A stretch of 64,000 bases of DNA from assembly GCF_000006565.2 (NCBI RefSeq), contig NC_031479.1, positions 4,490,289-4,554,288 of the forward strand, in the 5' to 3' direction. Of the stretch, positions 1 to 13,934 are shown one piece after another. The stretch's first letter is position 1. Each line of letters begins with the position of its first letter. A program made the position numbers and the translations under genes. The stretch is from Toxoplasma gondii ME49 (Eukaryota > Apicomplexa > Conoidasida > Eucoccidiorida > Sarcocystidae). Below the pieces are notes generated by a model. That model worked only from the letters and a program-made list of their open reading frames with translations, was not told the DNA's origin and ran no database searches.

Positions 1-406
1 CTTGCTTCTGTCCTTTCGTCTTCTTCTCTTTACTGCCGTCTCTCCTTCGGATTCCTTTTGCTTTCCCCCTTCGCTTTGCTTGTCGCTTCCGGTCCCTCCC
101 GCCTCGACGTAGACTGCCTTTCGTCTCTCTCTCTTGTCTCCTCGTTCGATTTATTTTCGTCCGCTTCTCGGGTGCGCCTTCACCTCGCTCTCGGCTGGAG
201 AGGATAGGGCGAACTTGTCTTTCTATGATCGCCGCGAGAGTTCCGTTCCACGCCTCCAAGCTCTGAAAAAAGCGACACAAGGGAGAGGAAGTCAAACACT
301 TCCGAAAACAGCAACAGAGAAGGAAGGAAAGCAACGCATGCAGACAAGACGTCTCGAGCTCCCCTGGCGCGGGGAGCTCTTCCTGTGCGAGCACAGGTTC
401 TTCCTC

Positions 407-445
<39 letters not shown>

Positions 446-503
446 GTGCATGTTTACAATGATAAGACCAGATATAATTATGTATCTAGAGAGACAATAC
501 TGA

Positions 504-536
<33 letters not shown>

Positions 537-3500
537 TGCATAGAATGATGAGTATAAATATCATTACGTACACGTAGACACATATGCCTATAAACATATG
601 TATATATATAAACATATATATATATATATATATATGGTAATATGGTAAAATGCTCCCTTTGATTCTGCGCCGCCTGATGCGAACGGATGCAGAGCATATC
701 GCGTTAATTGTTTTGGAACTGCGTGTCAAGTTCGGAGTCCCTGGGATCGACTTTTAGCAGTCGGTTCATTTCAACCTATTTCCAGCTTCGTTCACCTTCA
801 AAGAAAAGAACCTGGACGCACTCGTTTTTCAATCGACTCGTTCCGGTGTGGCGACGCACAAGACGTTTCCGAAAACCTCCGTTTGAACACCATAAGGATA
901 AATTCTGCCGCAGTCTGGGGGGTGCACTGTGGCTTGAGAAGGGAGAAGCGAAAAGACAGCATTGAAAAGGAAGGACTGACTGAGAGGCAATTACCTTCAT
1001 GCGGCTCCTTAGAGACTTCAAATCCACGGCGAAACCGGAGCTCTCTTGTTTTCTTCTCGCCTCCGACACCACCAGCTTCTTCCGAGTTTCGCCCAGCCTT
1101 TGCCTCAGCTTCACCGTCTCCTCCTTCTCCCGGGACAAGGCATTCTCCAGTTTCTTCTGAATAAAAAGCGAAAAACAGCAGAACAAAAACGAACCTGAAA
1201 AAACTGTTGTGTGGGTCAACCCGCGACGAAGCTTCGCTACACGTATGCGCACTGGCAGAAGGAACATTCGTATATGTATATCGAGATTATATATATATAT
1301 ATATCGCCCCTGAGCTACGTATCTCCGTCAATCTTCCTTGTTCGACATCTTCGCTTTTATCCACTTCTGCCGTATTCTCTCTCTGTATCGATCTGCTGTG
1401 TTCATCTGCCTCTATCTATGCGTGTATCTCTTCGATCCAGCCATCTCTATTTAGTTGTCTATCTGTCTCTCCCTTTCTCTCCGTGTCTCACCATTCTTTT
1501 TCTCTCTCTGAATTTGGTACTTCTCTCTGTGTTTCTTCCGTTTTGCATGCGTGACGCTTTTTCTCGAATTCGTATCGTCGCAAAGGCCAGCACCAATTTG
1601 TGGCTGCGGCTTGAAAACTGGCCGGCATCTATTTATATGCATTTATAGGATCGTGTTTCGATTCGTTTCCACCTATGCGGAGGTAGAGAGGTAGCCATTT
1701 AAATAGGGTGAGAGAGACATAACGCGTTGCATGCTCGCCTATGCATTTTCAGCTTTCGAGAGCAAGGGGGAAGCCGGTGCGGCGCGTGTGTTTTCGTCGG
1801 AGCTTGATAAACCTAAGGTTGTCATGTTGATTGAAACGTAGTCCTGAGGCGACGAATCTCGAGAGAGAACAAAGCTGGTTCCTTACTCGCAGGTCGTCCT
1901 GCTCTTTCCTTGTCTTGTCGTCTCTTCTGTTGTCAGAAAGGGCGGTGGGAGGGCAAAAGGGGGGAAACCAACGTTTTTTCTCCGGTGTGGTTCCTCAATC
2001 GGCGAGATGTAAAAGAACTCCACCAAACAGAGATACGTGGATGTGAAAGGCAAAGGAGCCGATGGCAGAGGACTGGAATACACCTACTGTCCGATTCCCT
2101 GAGAGTTCCTTTCGCGTCTTTTGCCCGAGGATTTGACGACCGTTTTCGTGAGTGTTTCTCCAGTGATTTGTGAATGTATTTCACATGTGTATATACAGCT
2201 GTCGACGTTCCGACCCCACCTATCTGTCCATGCACCTCGACAGAGGCGACGGCCTGAATCGCGAAACTCCGCGAATCGCAAAGTGGAGAAAACAGGTCCG
2301 CGCTGAGAACGGGGGAACTGCACAGGGTAGCAGTGATGGGCCGCTCTTGCATTCGACAGCGCTGAGAGAGAGAGAACTGAGAAAATGCATTTTCTCGTGT
2401 TTCGGCGTACCCCCCAGCGCGGCGTTGTTTCTGAAGCAACTCTAGTCGAAGAATGTGAGAGGAAGCCTGGCGAAACGAAAGGAAAAGAAAAAAGACGGGT
2501 GGTGCAGAGGAATGTTGCAGTGGCCGAGCGAAGCCCGGAGAGCCTCGAGGGAAGGCCGGAAATGAAGGTGTAAGTCCGAACGACCGTCAGAGGAAAGCAG
2601 GAACGCCAGAAAGACAAAAAGAGAGGAACAGGAGAGGAAACAGTGAGAGAGAGACTGTGAGAGAGAAAGCAAGTCCAAGTGGACGGAAGAGCGGACGAAC
2701 GAAAATCAGAGAGAAAGCCGGAAAAACACAGAAACGAAGGGAACAGGAAGAACGTAGGAAGCAAAAGGCGTACATGTGAAAAGAAGGAAGAAGCCAACAC
2801 ACACACACACACACACAAAGGGCGGCAGGAAGGCACAGGCAGTCAGAGAAAGAGAGGAGGTTCAACGGTAGAAACGAAAACTCTTAAGAGAGAAATGACG
2901 AAGCAAGGATGGGGAAGACACTTTGAAACACGAACAAAGGATGTCCGAAGAAAAGAAAGGAAACAGCTTCCGTCCAGCATGGAAGAGAGAACGAGGAAGA
3001 AGGGAATTAGGGAGGAGAGGAGTGAAATCTCTCATCGCTTGCGGCAGATCTTTGATAGAACTGAGTGGAGAAGCAACAGAAAGGATTTGAGTTCTATATG
3101 GATGTCGACGGCTTTGCTTTCAGCGAAACAAAAGGACCTTTCTGAAAAAAGAAATGTAAAGTCTAAAGAAGCTGCTCAGTCTTCTTGACAGCAGCAGGCT
3201 CATGCGTTGTGGAGCTACATTCGCGGGCATCGGGGTGTTTCGTACTGGTGCTTCTCCCCCATTTCTCCCGCCTTCTTGTTTCATTAGGGACTCTTTCGGT
3301 TTTTCGAGTTCTCCAGTGCTCGGCCATCTGCAGCTCTCGCTGCACCTTTCGCTTTCGTGAGTCTGTTGCTTATATTCACCTGTTGCTCTCGCTCCTTCTC
3401 CCGAACCGCGAGAAGGGCAGCGAGACACTCGACCTGGGTGTGTTGAGTCTGCCAAGAAGGAGAAGCAGCAGAGAAGAGCATGCGAAGAAACGAAGGATAA

Positions 3501-6500
3501 ACGAACAGTGCGGGGAAGACTTGTCCAGTCTAGAAGAAGAGAGCAGCGAGAAGAAAGAGATACAGACAGGACCTGTCAGACTGGAGACACCACTTCAAGG
3601 GAAGCGGAGGAAGTGCAGGGTGAGAGGGAGACGACTTCTCTCAATGAAGGCATGCTCGGCGTTTCACTTGATCTGCGGATCCCTTTTTCGCCGGGTCTCC
3701 CCGAGGCGTCTAATCTTTCGCGTCCTACCTTGTGTCGTGTTGCCTCCTCCTTATGCGTAATTTGAAGGTCGAGGAGACGCTGCCGTACGGCTACGAAATC
3801 TGAAGAAAAACTCAAGAGAAGCCAACGCCATCTCAATACTCGCGCCTTCATCAGGCTGTCGAATTCTTGAAATTCCTCGCCACCTCAACTCGGCACAGCA
3901 GCCTTGAAGCAAGGCTGCTTTCTAGCGCAAAATGTAAACAAGTTCGTAGAGACACAGTCAGACATCCGTACCCGGTATTCAGTTACATGCGCATGCATTC
4001 TCAGTGGACATGGATTCAGGAAACACGCGTACCTACACTCTTGTACTTATATTAATACATGTTTTAATATATGTATTAATATATATATGAATTTATAGAT
4101 ATGTATATATAAATGTCTATATAAATGTATATATAAATGTGTATATAAATGTGTATATGCAGATGGAATTGTATCACTGTGCTCGTTTTATTTTCTGGAG
4201 ACTGTCCTGCGCTTACCGTTGAGCATGTCGAGAAGTTGCGACTCCTTTTCGGAGAGGCTCCGGGAGAGGCTGCAGAAACGATAAAGAGATGTCGAGTTGC
4301 CCGATTCCGTCCTATCGTATCTCGCGTGAGAGCAGAGAGGCGAGAGAGCACCAGGCTGCTACGCAGAGCTCTGGTACTGTGCATATCTGTTCCCCTGTGT
4401 CACTTTAAGCCGTTTCCAGCAATACTTATTTTTTTGAGTGAAGGAGGAAGAATACCCTTTTATTATCGCGTTTCACTGGGGAAAGGTCTCTTCGACCTCC
4501 CGATGTCCCTCGATGGATTCACGGCTCACCGTGTGTTTTCTTCCTGCAAGGAAACAAAGGCTTTCTTCGCGGCTTCTTCATGTTCTCGGCTGCGAGGTAA
4601 ATTCAGCAGTCGACACCCCCCAAATCCGACAGAGCTCTCGACTGGATCGCCAGATGCAGAGTGCTTCGTCGAGCAAAAGGAAGAGCGAAAAAAGAAATAA
4701 AGTGAGAAGCACAGATAGACACAGACTTCTGTGACTTCGCTCGAGTCTCGTAGTGTGACAGGTGTAAAGTGAATTCGACTTCGTGAGCAGGGAGTCTGGA
4801 GTCAAGCGACACAGAAGCTTCTGCCTGCGTACGACCGGGGGAAGGCTCACAAACATTTGAATGGCCGGAAAACGACGTCTGAACTTTGCAAGAAGCAGTG
4901 GACTTCGTGAACCCCCAACCGCACAGCGGCTCGCCAGAGAGCAAAGAGGAAACGACAAACGAAGAGAAAACAGGTAAGACTTGGAGAGACAGAAAGGCGA
5001 ACGGCAATACACACGCGAAAGAGCTGAATCAAAGGCAACAGAGGAACCATAGAGGCAAGAAAGAGAAAGGTATAAAAGAGCTCCAAGAAGAGAGCGACTT
5101 TCGGATTTATGCACCTTTGCCTCTTCAGCAGGTCGAGAGCGTCCTTGTAGCCTTTTTCCTGAGGTTCCAGAAGAAACGGAGAAAAGAGTTCTGACAACAA
5201 ACTTACGCGCGCTTCGTAGCTACTCAACAAACCAAATCAGCGCATGTTCATTCACAGGCAAAGATATCACATCGAACGTTGTATGTACACTAACACGAGA
5301 ATTCAAAAATGCACTTGCTCCTACCACTTGAGCGTAGAATTTTTTCTATATAGACACAAACGTCTATACAGGTCTCTACGTGGATACGCATTTCATAATT
5401 TCTATCGTTTCTCTTTCCGGCGATATATATATATATATATGTACATATATATATATATATATGTAATTATTTATCTTTATATACAATATTGTATATAAAC
5501 GTACATGGAAATGTAGAGACTATGTGAACATTTGTATGTGGTGGATGTTATTCTATTCGGATCAGCTTGTGCCTGGCACTGTCGACAAGGGTGAGTCCTC
5601 ACAAACGCAGACTCCAGAAAGGCAGATTCGCGTTTTGAGGCCTTTGTGAAAGAGTTGAGGCATAAGGACGCGTCGCGGCCCTCGTCCTGCAAAACGTTTT
5701 GCACAAATGGTTCGGCGAAGAAGAGAAGCCACTGGAGAGCAGCGAATCTGAAAGCAAGTGAGGCAGAGGGGAGTGTCTAGAATCCGTTCCGGTTTACCTG
5801 CCTGTGCAGTCGTGCTTCGAGTGAAGAGACTTGTTTCGTCAGGGGCACAACTTCTTCACATGGCAGATACACCTGCACCAACGACAGAGAGTGGAAGGGG
5901 AGCGCATTCCAACGTCTAGATTCGGTTGGTGTTCTCTCTTTTCTCCTAACAGAGACGCCGTCGACTTGCGATCCTTGCACAACCAGGCTTGTAGCCGTGA
6001 CTCCGAGGGAAATCGAGGAAACCGAATTCCGTCACAGTAGACACTCTCTGTCTCTCACGACGAGGGCCGTTTGTTTTAGCTATCACTACGCGAGGCTTTG
6101 ATAAGCGGTTCCCTGGGCGTCGCACCGCGTTCTTAACGCGAGCGGGTGTCTGGCCGAGCAGTTCTGAACGAAGCCTCGTTCCAAGGTCGGCGCGTCATTA
6201 CCCGACGTCGCGAACGAAGAAGGACTCTGTATGGTCCGCCGTTGGGATGCGAAAGCACCGCAGTCGCAACCAATGCACGGCGGGCAGTGCAGAGTGAGAA
6301 CTTCCGTTGCGCAAGACACGAGGAGGAGACGAGGACTGCTCCTCCTCTGGAAGTGATAACATCGGGGGAAGAGAGTTAGACGCGTTCCTGCTCCTTTTTG
6401 GGGACGATGTGAAAACCTTACAACTTTAATCACTCCACCTCGAGAGCCTCGAGCAGAGCCGCAGTGTCGCCTCAGTACACATGCGGTCGGCCTTGCTCTC

Positions 6501-8863
6501 TCGCGAAGTTCTGCGTCGTTTGCCTCGTCTGCGCGCTTGCTTCCTCTTGCCGGACAAAGATGGTGAGAGATACGTCCGCTTCTCTCGCCTCCAGTCAGAG
6601 GTCTGCGGAAAGCGAGTCGCTTCTCTCCCGATCTCCTGTCTCTCGCCGACCGTGTACTTCCCGTTGATCTCCGCAGGTGCTTCGCCTCTGTTCGTTTCTT
6701 CTCTTCCTGCGGCGCGTCGTCGATCTCCCGGTCGCCTCGCGAGTTTCTTGTCCGCTCTTCTTCTGCCTCCTGCTTCACTCCTTCTGCGCCCCCCGCATCT
6801 TTTGCCGCCGCGTCGCCTTGACTGCAGCATGGGGGGAAAACAGAAAACAGAGTCTCCCTTGTTCGAGTCTCCAGCATGCATGCACTCGAATAAAACCACG
6901 AGTGTCCACGCAAACTGCATGCAGATCTTGATGGCGCTTTGCCAGTCTCCTGGCATTTTTTCAGTCTGGACGGAATCGACGGGAGCCAGGCAACCTGTGG
7001 GCCAGACACTGAGGGAAACGAAACAGCGAGACATCGGAACGAACAGCGAACGAAACACAGCCAGGAACACTGAAGCTTCGACACAGACGCGGGAGGGAGT
7101 CTCCGGCGCCGCATGCGCCATCTGCGGCGGAGGCTCCAGGAAGCGAGGCGGTTCTCAAGGTACTTGAAGGTCTCGGATCGAAGACGCGAGGTGCGAACAC
7201 ACAGAGAGGGGAGAGGGTAAGAAGTGAAGGAGAAAAAGAAGAAACAAAGAGAGAAAGGAAAGGCGAATCGAGGAGAAGCAAAGCTGAAAACGAACGAAGA
7301 GACAGAGGGAACGTACAAGAGTGTTGGAGTTTGGAAATGGAGGAACTTTGTGGGGGGCTCTCCAGGTTGAAGAAGAACTTCCTCAACTGCAGGACTCGCG
7401 ACGCTGACAAGAAGCTGAGTTTTTCGACGAAGGCTGTCGCATTCGACTGCGAAAAGAGGCAACAGAAGACCAACGAGTCTAGTGGACGTTCGATTGCAAT
7501 CTCAACAAAGCGGCATGTCGCCTGGACCAGCAGCAAACGAGACAAACGCTTCGCGACGATCAAGCAGGGAGCACAGGACAAAGGTACATGACATCAAGTG
7601 GACGAGTGCGGTCAGGCGAAAAGGCAAAGCAAGAACTGTGGAGAGAAACGAAGAAGAAAACTCAAAAGAGGGGACCTCCACAAGCAAAGAACACGAAGCG
7701 AGAACAGACAAACACAATAGGGAGGACACAAAGAAGATGTTAATGGAGAGCAAAGCAGAGCAAAGACAAGACAGTATTGGGGGGACAAGAGAGTTCGCGG
7801 AATGATCAAATGGAGCTGCATGTGGGGTGCGAGCTTCACTTGAGGTGTGCGTACACTGGAGGTTGTCGCATCTGCGCGAGAGTTGCAGATTCAGCTCCCG
7901 TTCTTCGACAAGCTTCCTCTCCGTCCCCAAGAGCTTGTCTGTCGTGTCGCGCAGCTGGAACAAGAGAGTCAAGACGCACACAGCGCGAAGGCGCGGCGTC
8001 TCGGGTGTGAAGAGCGTCGAAGGAAAGAAACCAGTTGGCGACGGAGGACGGCGATCGAAGAAAAGAAGAGAGCAGCTTCAAATGACGGACAGCAACGAAG
8101 AAGGGGAAATTCGAAGCAGAAAAAGAAAACATCGCGGTGAAGAAGAGGACAGACACTTACAGGTCGGAGTAGACAGAATAAAAGCAGATGCATAAGAATA
8201 GAGAAAGTTGCTGCATGCAACCACAAAGTGGAAGAGCACGTATGAGAGAAGACGCGAGAAACGACTCCACGGTAGCGTCGAGTGCAGAGAGAAAAACAGA
8301 ACCTTCGGGGCAACAAGCTCTTCTCGCAGGAAACACTCAGTCGGCTGTCGCCCCAAGAAAACCTGTGACTTTCTTCACAAGACTGGGAAGGAGAAATCCA
8401 ACGCATGCAGACAGGCGAGAAGAAGATTACCCTAAGGCACCTGCACAAAGCGCGAAGGAGGCCAGTGCCTCGTGGCTTCCTCCAACAAGAAAACATGGCA
8501 AAGTTCAGGGACGCGGGCATGTTCATTAAAATACACAAATGGATAGGCAAATCAATAGGTTTATGGGGGCGTATCGATAAGCACATATATTCCGAGAGCA
8601 TAGACGAAAGGACGCAAGACTGTGAACGTCGTGTCTGATCACGTATCCACACGCTTCCCTGACTGATATATATACAAATATATGAATACATACGTAGGCT
8701 GATATATATCTGTATACAACGCTGATTCTCTACACATGCATCTAATTATATATTTGAAAATAGCAACGGCGCTTGCACATAGATGGAGGGAAACAACTAC
8801 AGGCTTCAATACCTCATTCGACGCCCACAAGAATGTATATATATGGATATATATATATATATA

Positions 8864-8899
<36 letters not shown>

Positions 8900-8947
8900 T
8901 ATATCCATTCAAAAGTGTGTTGAACCAAATATGTATATGTACATGCA

Positions 8948-8982
<35 letters not shown>

Positions 8983-11900
8983 CTAAGCTGGGGTAAGCTG
9001 CCGTCTCAGATGAATGTTGTTTTCAAGTCAAATTTATTGTTTTCTTGCCTGCACATGCTGCATCATAAGGCGATCCCGCAGGGACTGGAACTGACTGAGA
9101 TGGAGGCGACACTTGCGAATTTTGTCCACGTCGCTCTGTCGTTCTTCTCCGAAAGAAGCTGTGAAAAAAGACAAGCACTCCTTCATTTTCTAGATGAAAT
9201 ACCTGGGTGTCATCGACGCCACAGAGAGACTGATTTCTCTCAATCGCCCTCTCCGTCCCGGTTTCACTGCGAACTACAAGCACATATACACAACTGTATG
9301 TGTATATGGATACGTCGAAAAAAGATACACAAAGAAAAAACGCTATGGAACAGCACAGAAAATGTATATATATATATATATATATAACACACGCATATAT
9401 CCATGCAGAGATAGAGAGACGAAGATAGACGCATTTACATAAATATATGCGAAACGACTTAGGAAATGAGGGAAGAAGATATGTATCGAGACGCACAGGT
9501 GTGAAGGAAAAGTTGGGGGGAAAAGGATGAAGAGGAGGGAGGAGGGAACGAGGCTTCAAGAGGCTGGCAACTTGAAAAAAGTGAGAGGGCCGTTGTCCGG
9601 TACCGGATGCAGGGAGAATGAAATGTGGGGAGAGGAGCAGCGTTTTTAGTTGGATCTGTTTTCAGAGCTTCTCTCGCAAGAGGTGACAGAGCTGCAAGGC
9701 ACAGACCTTGCACTCTGCTCCAATCTCTCTAAACCTGTTCCCCTGTGTTTTTCTTTTGAGCGTCTTATCCTCTTCGCGTCTTTTGCTGCTGACTCTCTTG
9801 CTACGCTTCACACATCTCACCAATTTTTTGTCGGTAGAAGACTGCGAGTTCTTTGCTTGTCATGTCGCGAGTCTCTTCGTCGAGGATCCTCAAAATCTCT
9901 TGCTTGTGTTGCCCTTCTTCTGTCAGCTGTCGCGGCTTCTTGAAAGTTTCCCCTGCGTTCTCTGGACGAGCGTTTTCCTCTCGTCCTCTCTCCTTCTTCT
10001 TCTCTCGTAGCCACTTTCGCATTTCGCTCTTCACCGTCCGTCTGCTTTTCGGACTCAACTCGAGTAACGACGGCAACTCGCTGCATCCGTGTTTGTCGCG
10101 CTTGCTGAAGTTTCCGTCTCCTTCTTCCTTTCTCTGATCCTCTTCGACGGGTCTTGATTTCGATTCTTCTGTCTGGTCTTTTGCCTCTCTCAGGATTTGC
10201 CGGCCTTCTGGAGGTTCAAGGAAAAACGGTCTCTCTTCCTTGCCCCGCATCTGCTCCAGAGTGACCCCCCGAAGACCGTCACTCTTAGCTTCTCTCGTCG
10301 TCTCTCCGGTAGCCTCGATCTTTATGTCTCCGCTCTCTGATGTAGTATTCGCCTTCTCAACATCCCTTATATCCTCTATCTTGAAAGCAGTTGTGGCCTG
10401 TCTCTTCTTTTCCCCTGTTTTCTTCTCTCTTTTTTCCTCTCTCTCCATCTCGTTCTCTTTCTCTCTCTCGTTCTCTTTCTCTCTCTCGTTCCCTTTCTCT
10501 CTCTCGTTCTCTCCCTTCTTCTTTCTCTTGATCTCTCTGTTGATCTCGCTCTTGTTCACCTGCAAGACGTCTCGCTCAACGCCTCGCAGCGACCTGGTCG
10601 GCTGCGAAGAAGTTCCAGCGCGGCAACTGTGGGCTCCTTGCACCTCAGATTTCCCTCGAGTCCCAGACGGAAGCTGCCGCGGAAGCGGATTTGCGAGAAG
10701 CGCTGTTTCTTCCTCCAAGTCGCGTAGAGACCCTGTAGCTTCTTTCAACGCGCGCAGGTCAACGCAGCAGGGAGCGAACAACGCATCCTGTCTTGAAAAG
10801 CGAGACGTGGACGGCGACGAAGAAGGAGAAGGAAAAGGGGAAGAGAGTGTGTCTGTCTCCAAGCCTGTCTTCCTTCCCTCTGACGCCCCAGTTCCCCGGA
10901 AGCAGGACCCTGCCCGCGCATGCCTTCTCCGTTGCCTCAACGTCTGCTCTGCTGCTTTTCTGTCTTCTCCACTTTGCCGCGTCGCCGCAGTCTCTCCTCT
11001 CCTTTCTGCGGGATAATGAACAGGCGGCGGCGAACGTCTGCTCTGTGGCAACACGAAGCGGCTGGCCTCTGGCGCTGCTGCCTCTGCTTCGTTTGTGCCT
11101 TGTCTCTCTGCGCTTTTTGCGAGTCGCTGACGCAGGTCCGCTCCCCAACGCTGCGGCCCGAGACGGGATGGACGGACAGCAGTTCGTTCGTTGCCGTTTG
11201 ACAGCTTCACTCTTTTTTCTCGCTCGGCGTTGCTTTTCGCGGTCTCTGGAGAGGCGTCGTCGTTCGCCAGCGCAACCGGGGGAGGCGCCCGAGCAGAAGA
11301 GCCCCCGAGCATCGAGAGAAACGAGAGGGACGAGGAAAACTGACTCTGCCTGTTCGTCCTTTTCTCACGCGTTCCATCGCGAAGGAAAGAAGACAGCGAC
11401 GCTCGCGGTGACTCTGGAGACACGTCGTTCGGGTGTCGAGACACCCCAGAGAGGACACTGTCTTCCGACAACGGAATCGACATCTCGGGCCGCTCATCTT
11501 CTCCACAGACACTCGGATTGAAATGGAAGTCTCTCCCTCTCGATTCCGGTTCCCTCACTTTCCCTTTTGCTTGAGTTTCTTGGCTCGTCTGCTTTCCTCC
11601 TTCTCCTTTTCCTTCACTCCCAACACGGGGGAGAGTCGCAGACTTCTTCTCTTTTTTCTCTTCTGTCTTCTCTCTCTTTCCTCTCCGTGGGTCTGCCTCG
11701 CTGTCCTTGCGCACAACTGGAGCGGTCTCCGTCCTCGCAGTTCTTTGATCATATCCCCGTGGTGGTTTGTTTCTTTCTGCCTGCCTGCTCACTCTCTCAT
11801 CTTCCTCTGTTTCCTTCTCTTCACCTGTCGCATGTACATGAGGAGGCACAATCCCTTCGCTTGCTCCACCCCTGGGTGTCTGTACACCTGATTGCTCTCC

Positions 11901-12593
11901 CTCCGTCTCGTCGCACGCTCTCCCCCGCAGAGGTTGTCGGGAGAGGCTTTGCATTTTCGCTTGGCCGTTCGTTTCTGCTCGATTTTCGTCTGCGTTCCCC
12001 CCTCCTGTGATGCTGTTGAAGTGAGACAAAGGCCGAAGCAGGTGCATGCGATCCGCGGCCGCTGGCCGCACAGCGTTCGAGGACGGGTGCCCGGCGAGGG
12101 CCGCGGTAGAGGCAACAGTCGACGCTTGTCGACTTGGCATGCGCCCAGAGGAACACGGCCTGACAAAGGCACGCGAAGGACTATAGGAAGAAGGAAAAGA
12201 AGACGCGAGGGAAGGAGGAAGAGCTGACGAAGGGAACGAAGAAGAGGGGAGTGACGAGGAAGGAGAAAGAGGAGAAGAAGGGATCGGGAGGTGGAGAGGC
12301 TCTGCAGTGGAAAGGAGAGGAGATGACTCACCTAGAGGGGAGAAAGAGACACATGTCGGATGGGAGGGAGAAGCGAAAGTGGAAATGTCAGAGGAGAAAG
12401 TGCAGACATATTTCGATGAGTTGTGGCGAAGCGGCGAAGCGCAGAGACGCAGAGGAGAGGCACAACGAGACACTGTAGCAGACGGCAAGTAACAGTGAGG
12501 AAAGATGAGAGAGGGTGAGGCGCTCGGAAGTCTGCTGGAGTGAAGTCTGCTTCCCGTGACGACGGGGTCAAGTGAATGCAGAGGAGCCTTCAT
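1..12593 (-). CDS. Large coiled-coil protein, probable CCDC77 homologue (5' part; 3' end lies off the left edge)
   Basis: Twelve exons chain with consistent phase on the minus strand: 12593-9821, 9158-9055 (or 9049), 7954-7855, 7446-7317, 6821-6422, 5872-5798, 5686-5603, 5158-5115, 4269-4217, 3799-3729, 3448-3380 and 1156-995, giving about 1355 codons. The frame 143-1 is also open, Lys/Arg/Glu-rich, and may hold a further exon. The first exon encodes about 924 residues of low-complexity charged sequence with a hexapeptide repeat. The conserved part starts at its end with [11 protein letters not shown] and continues as coiled coil across the small exons. Landmarks that recall vertebrate CCDC77 are the FYR(K/Q)KIA block, an EPP-(H/T)-K block in exon 4, and an [11 protein letters not shown] block followed by DLKSLR in the last visible exon. 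CCDC77 is a centrosome/basal-body protein with a phylogeny tracking cilia, so a centriolar or microgamete role is inferred. The ATG at 12593 is the longest start; a later Met is possible. Exon chain is well supported, family name less so. Confidence 0.68.
411..635. repeat. Cluster of three (TA)n tracts
   Basis: Nearly pure TA dinucleotide runs at 411-443, 512-537 and 601-635, interrupted by short AT-rich sequence, to the left of the last visible exon (995-1156) of the CCDC77-like gene. Open frames reading IYIYIY here are by-products of the repeat. Confidence 0.95.
2797..2817. repeat. (CA)n microsatellite
   Basis: Ten or so CA dinucleotides within the long intron of the CCDC77-like gene between exons 3448-3380 and 1156-995. 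Confidence 0.95.
4106..4153. repeat. 12-bp tandem repeat (tatataaatgtN), four units
   Basis: Four consecutive 12-bp units tatataaatgt followed by c, a, g, g. It lies in the intron between exons 4269-4217 and 3799-3729 of the CCDC77-like gene and sits inside a broader AT-rich block from about 4044. Confidence 0.9.
8836..8982. repeat. (TA)n tracts in an intron of the CCDC77-like gene
   Basis: TA runs at about 8836-8897 and 8951-8982, joined by less regular AT-rich sequence, in the intron upstream of exon 7954-7855. Similar shorter tracts lie at 1287-1304, 5422-5462 and 9364-9386. Confidence 0.92.
10451..10513. repeat. 18-bp tandem repeat in the first CCDC77-like exon
   Basis: About 3.5 copies of an 18-bp unit (plus strand cgttctctttctctctct). 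Read on the minus strand it encodes a repeated hexapeptide of the type EREKEN. It lies in the low-complexity N-terminal extension and is likely to vary in length between strains. Confidence 0.85.
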
Positions 12594-13934
12594 TCTGTCT
12601 GAGTCTCTTCAATGGCGAGGTGCAGAGAAAAGAGGACTGCAGGAGGTCTGACGAGTCGCGGAGACGCGAGGCGACGAGGCGGTTTCGTCGAACAAAGAGC
12701 GGTAGAGATGGCAGAAGCAGAAAAACGTCTTGCCAGAAGACGTCCTCTCGAAAACACATAAACAGGGGGATTCATTTGAGAGTATTCACATCTGAGCCTG
12801 CGTCGACGCCCACCCTCTCGAAGCCACACTGCCTCTCTCTGATGCGAAAAAAGAGATCTCTACAGTTTGTGTGAATGGAGCTGAGGGCAGAGAAACACAA
12901 CCGGCTGCGGATAAACAATCGATGGAGTATCGAGTGCGAGGTGCCGCAGATCTCTTTGTCTAGAGCAACAGCAAGGGGCGCGCTTCTCCTCTCCGCCGAC
13001 TTTTGGAGAGAAACAGTGACACAAACGTGCTTTGCTCCTCCGTCTGGAGCTAAAGGGGAGCAGGCGCGTTTCTGTGTTCAGTTGGAGAACGAGTGCGTTC
13101 TGTCTCTGTTTCTTAGAGTCCTTTTTATACCACGTTCACGTGAAAGCTAGGGCAATGTGGATTTGCTGGGCGTGAGAACCGGCTCGAGACGGAAAAAAAG
13201 ATGACCCGAAATAGCGTCAAGACTGAACTTGCGTGCGCGGCGCTCCTCAGCGAAAAGCGCAGTTTCTGTTTTTCTGTTGTCGCTCGCCTCAAAGGGGGTA
13301 GAAACGAACTTCTCAGATGCTGTTTCGTGGGTCACAACTAGCCTGAACACGGGGAATTCGTTTTGTGTCAGAGCAGACAGTTGACTCGCTACGATGAACG
13401 ACGCGGTCAAAAACAGAGAAGATCCGCGGAACTGTTTCTATTTCGCTCTCTTTGCATTGGCAAATCTATACGTCTGAGCACTGGCCTTCTTGCAGGTTTC
13501 CCAGTGGCGGTTTAACCGAAGAATGCTCTCATAATGAGGAATGGTTTACATGCAAACGGCACATGGATTGTGTCTGTAGGGAGATCGGAAATCCTAAGTT
13601 GTATCCGAAGCGTGAGCACAGTCCAGGAACTTTAGAAGACACCTGTTTTCCTTCACAGTTTTGAAAGTGAGGGCGCAAGACCAGATCCAAGTTATGTGGG
13701 TTACGGCTGCTCGACGTGAGAGAATTTAGCAACTTCCGCCGTCTTTCACAAAAGAGAAAGGTGCGATCAACAGACGAACTCCTGTCGTTGTTTCGGAATA
13801 ACCGAATAACCTTACGGAAAGGCGACTCGGAGAGTGTTACCCCGCGGACTGTCGATCAGAGCCCTGTGGAATATCCTAGGCCAATTCATTTCGTCACAGT
13901 GCACGCTGTCTTCCACTGTGGGGGTGGGGTTCCA

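Noticed and set aside
8639..8996. IYIYIY-type frames on both strands
   Set aside because: Translations of TA microsatellites, here and at every other TA tract.
9640..9713. Possible extra CCDC77-like exon after the acceptor ccttgcag
   Set aside because: Phase would fit, but no good donor follows, and exon 9821 joins exon 9158 directly in phase with continuing family similarity.
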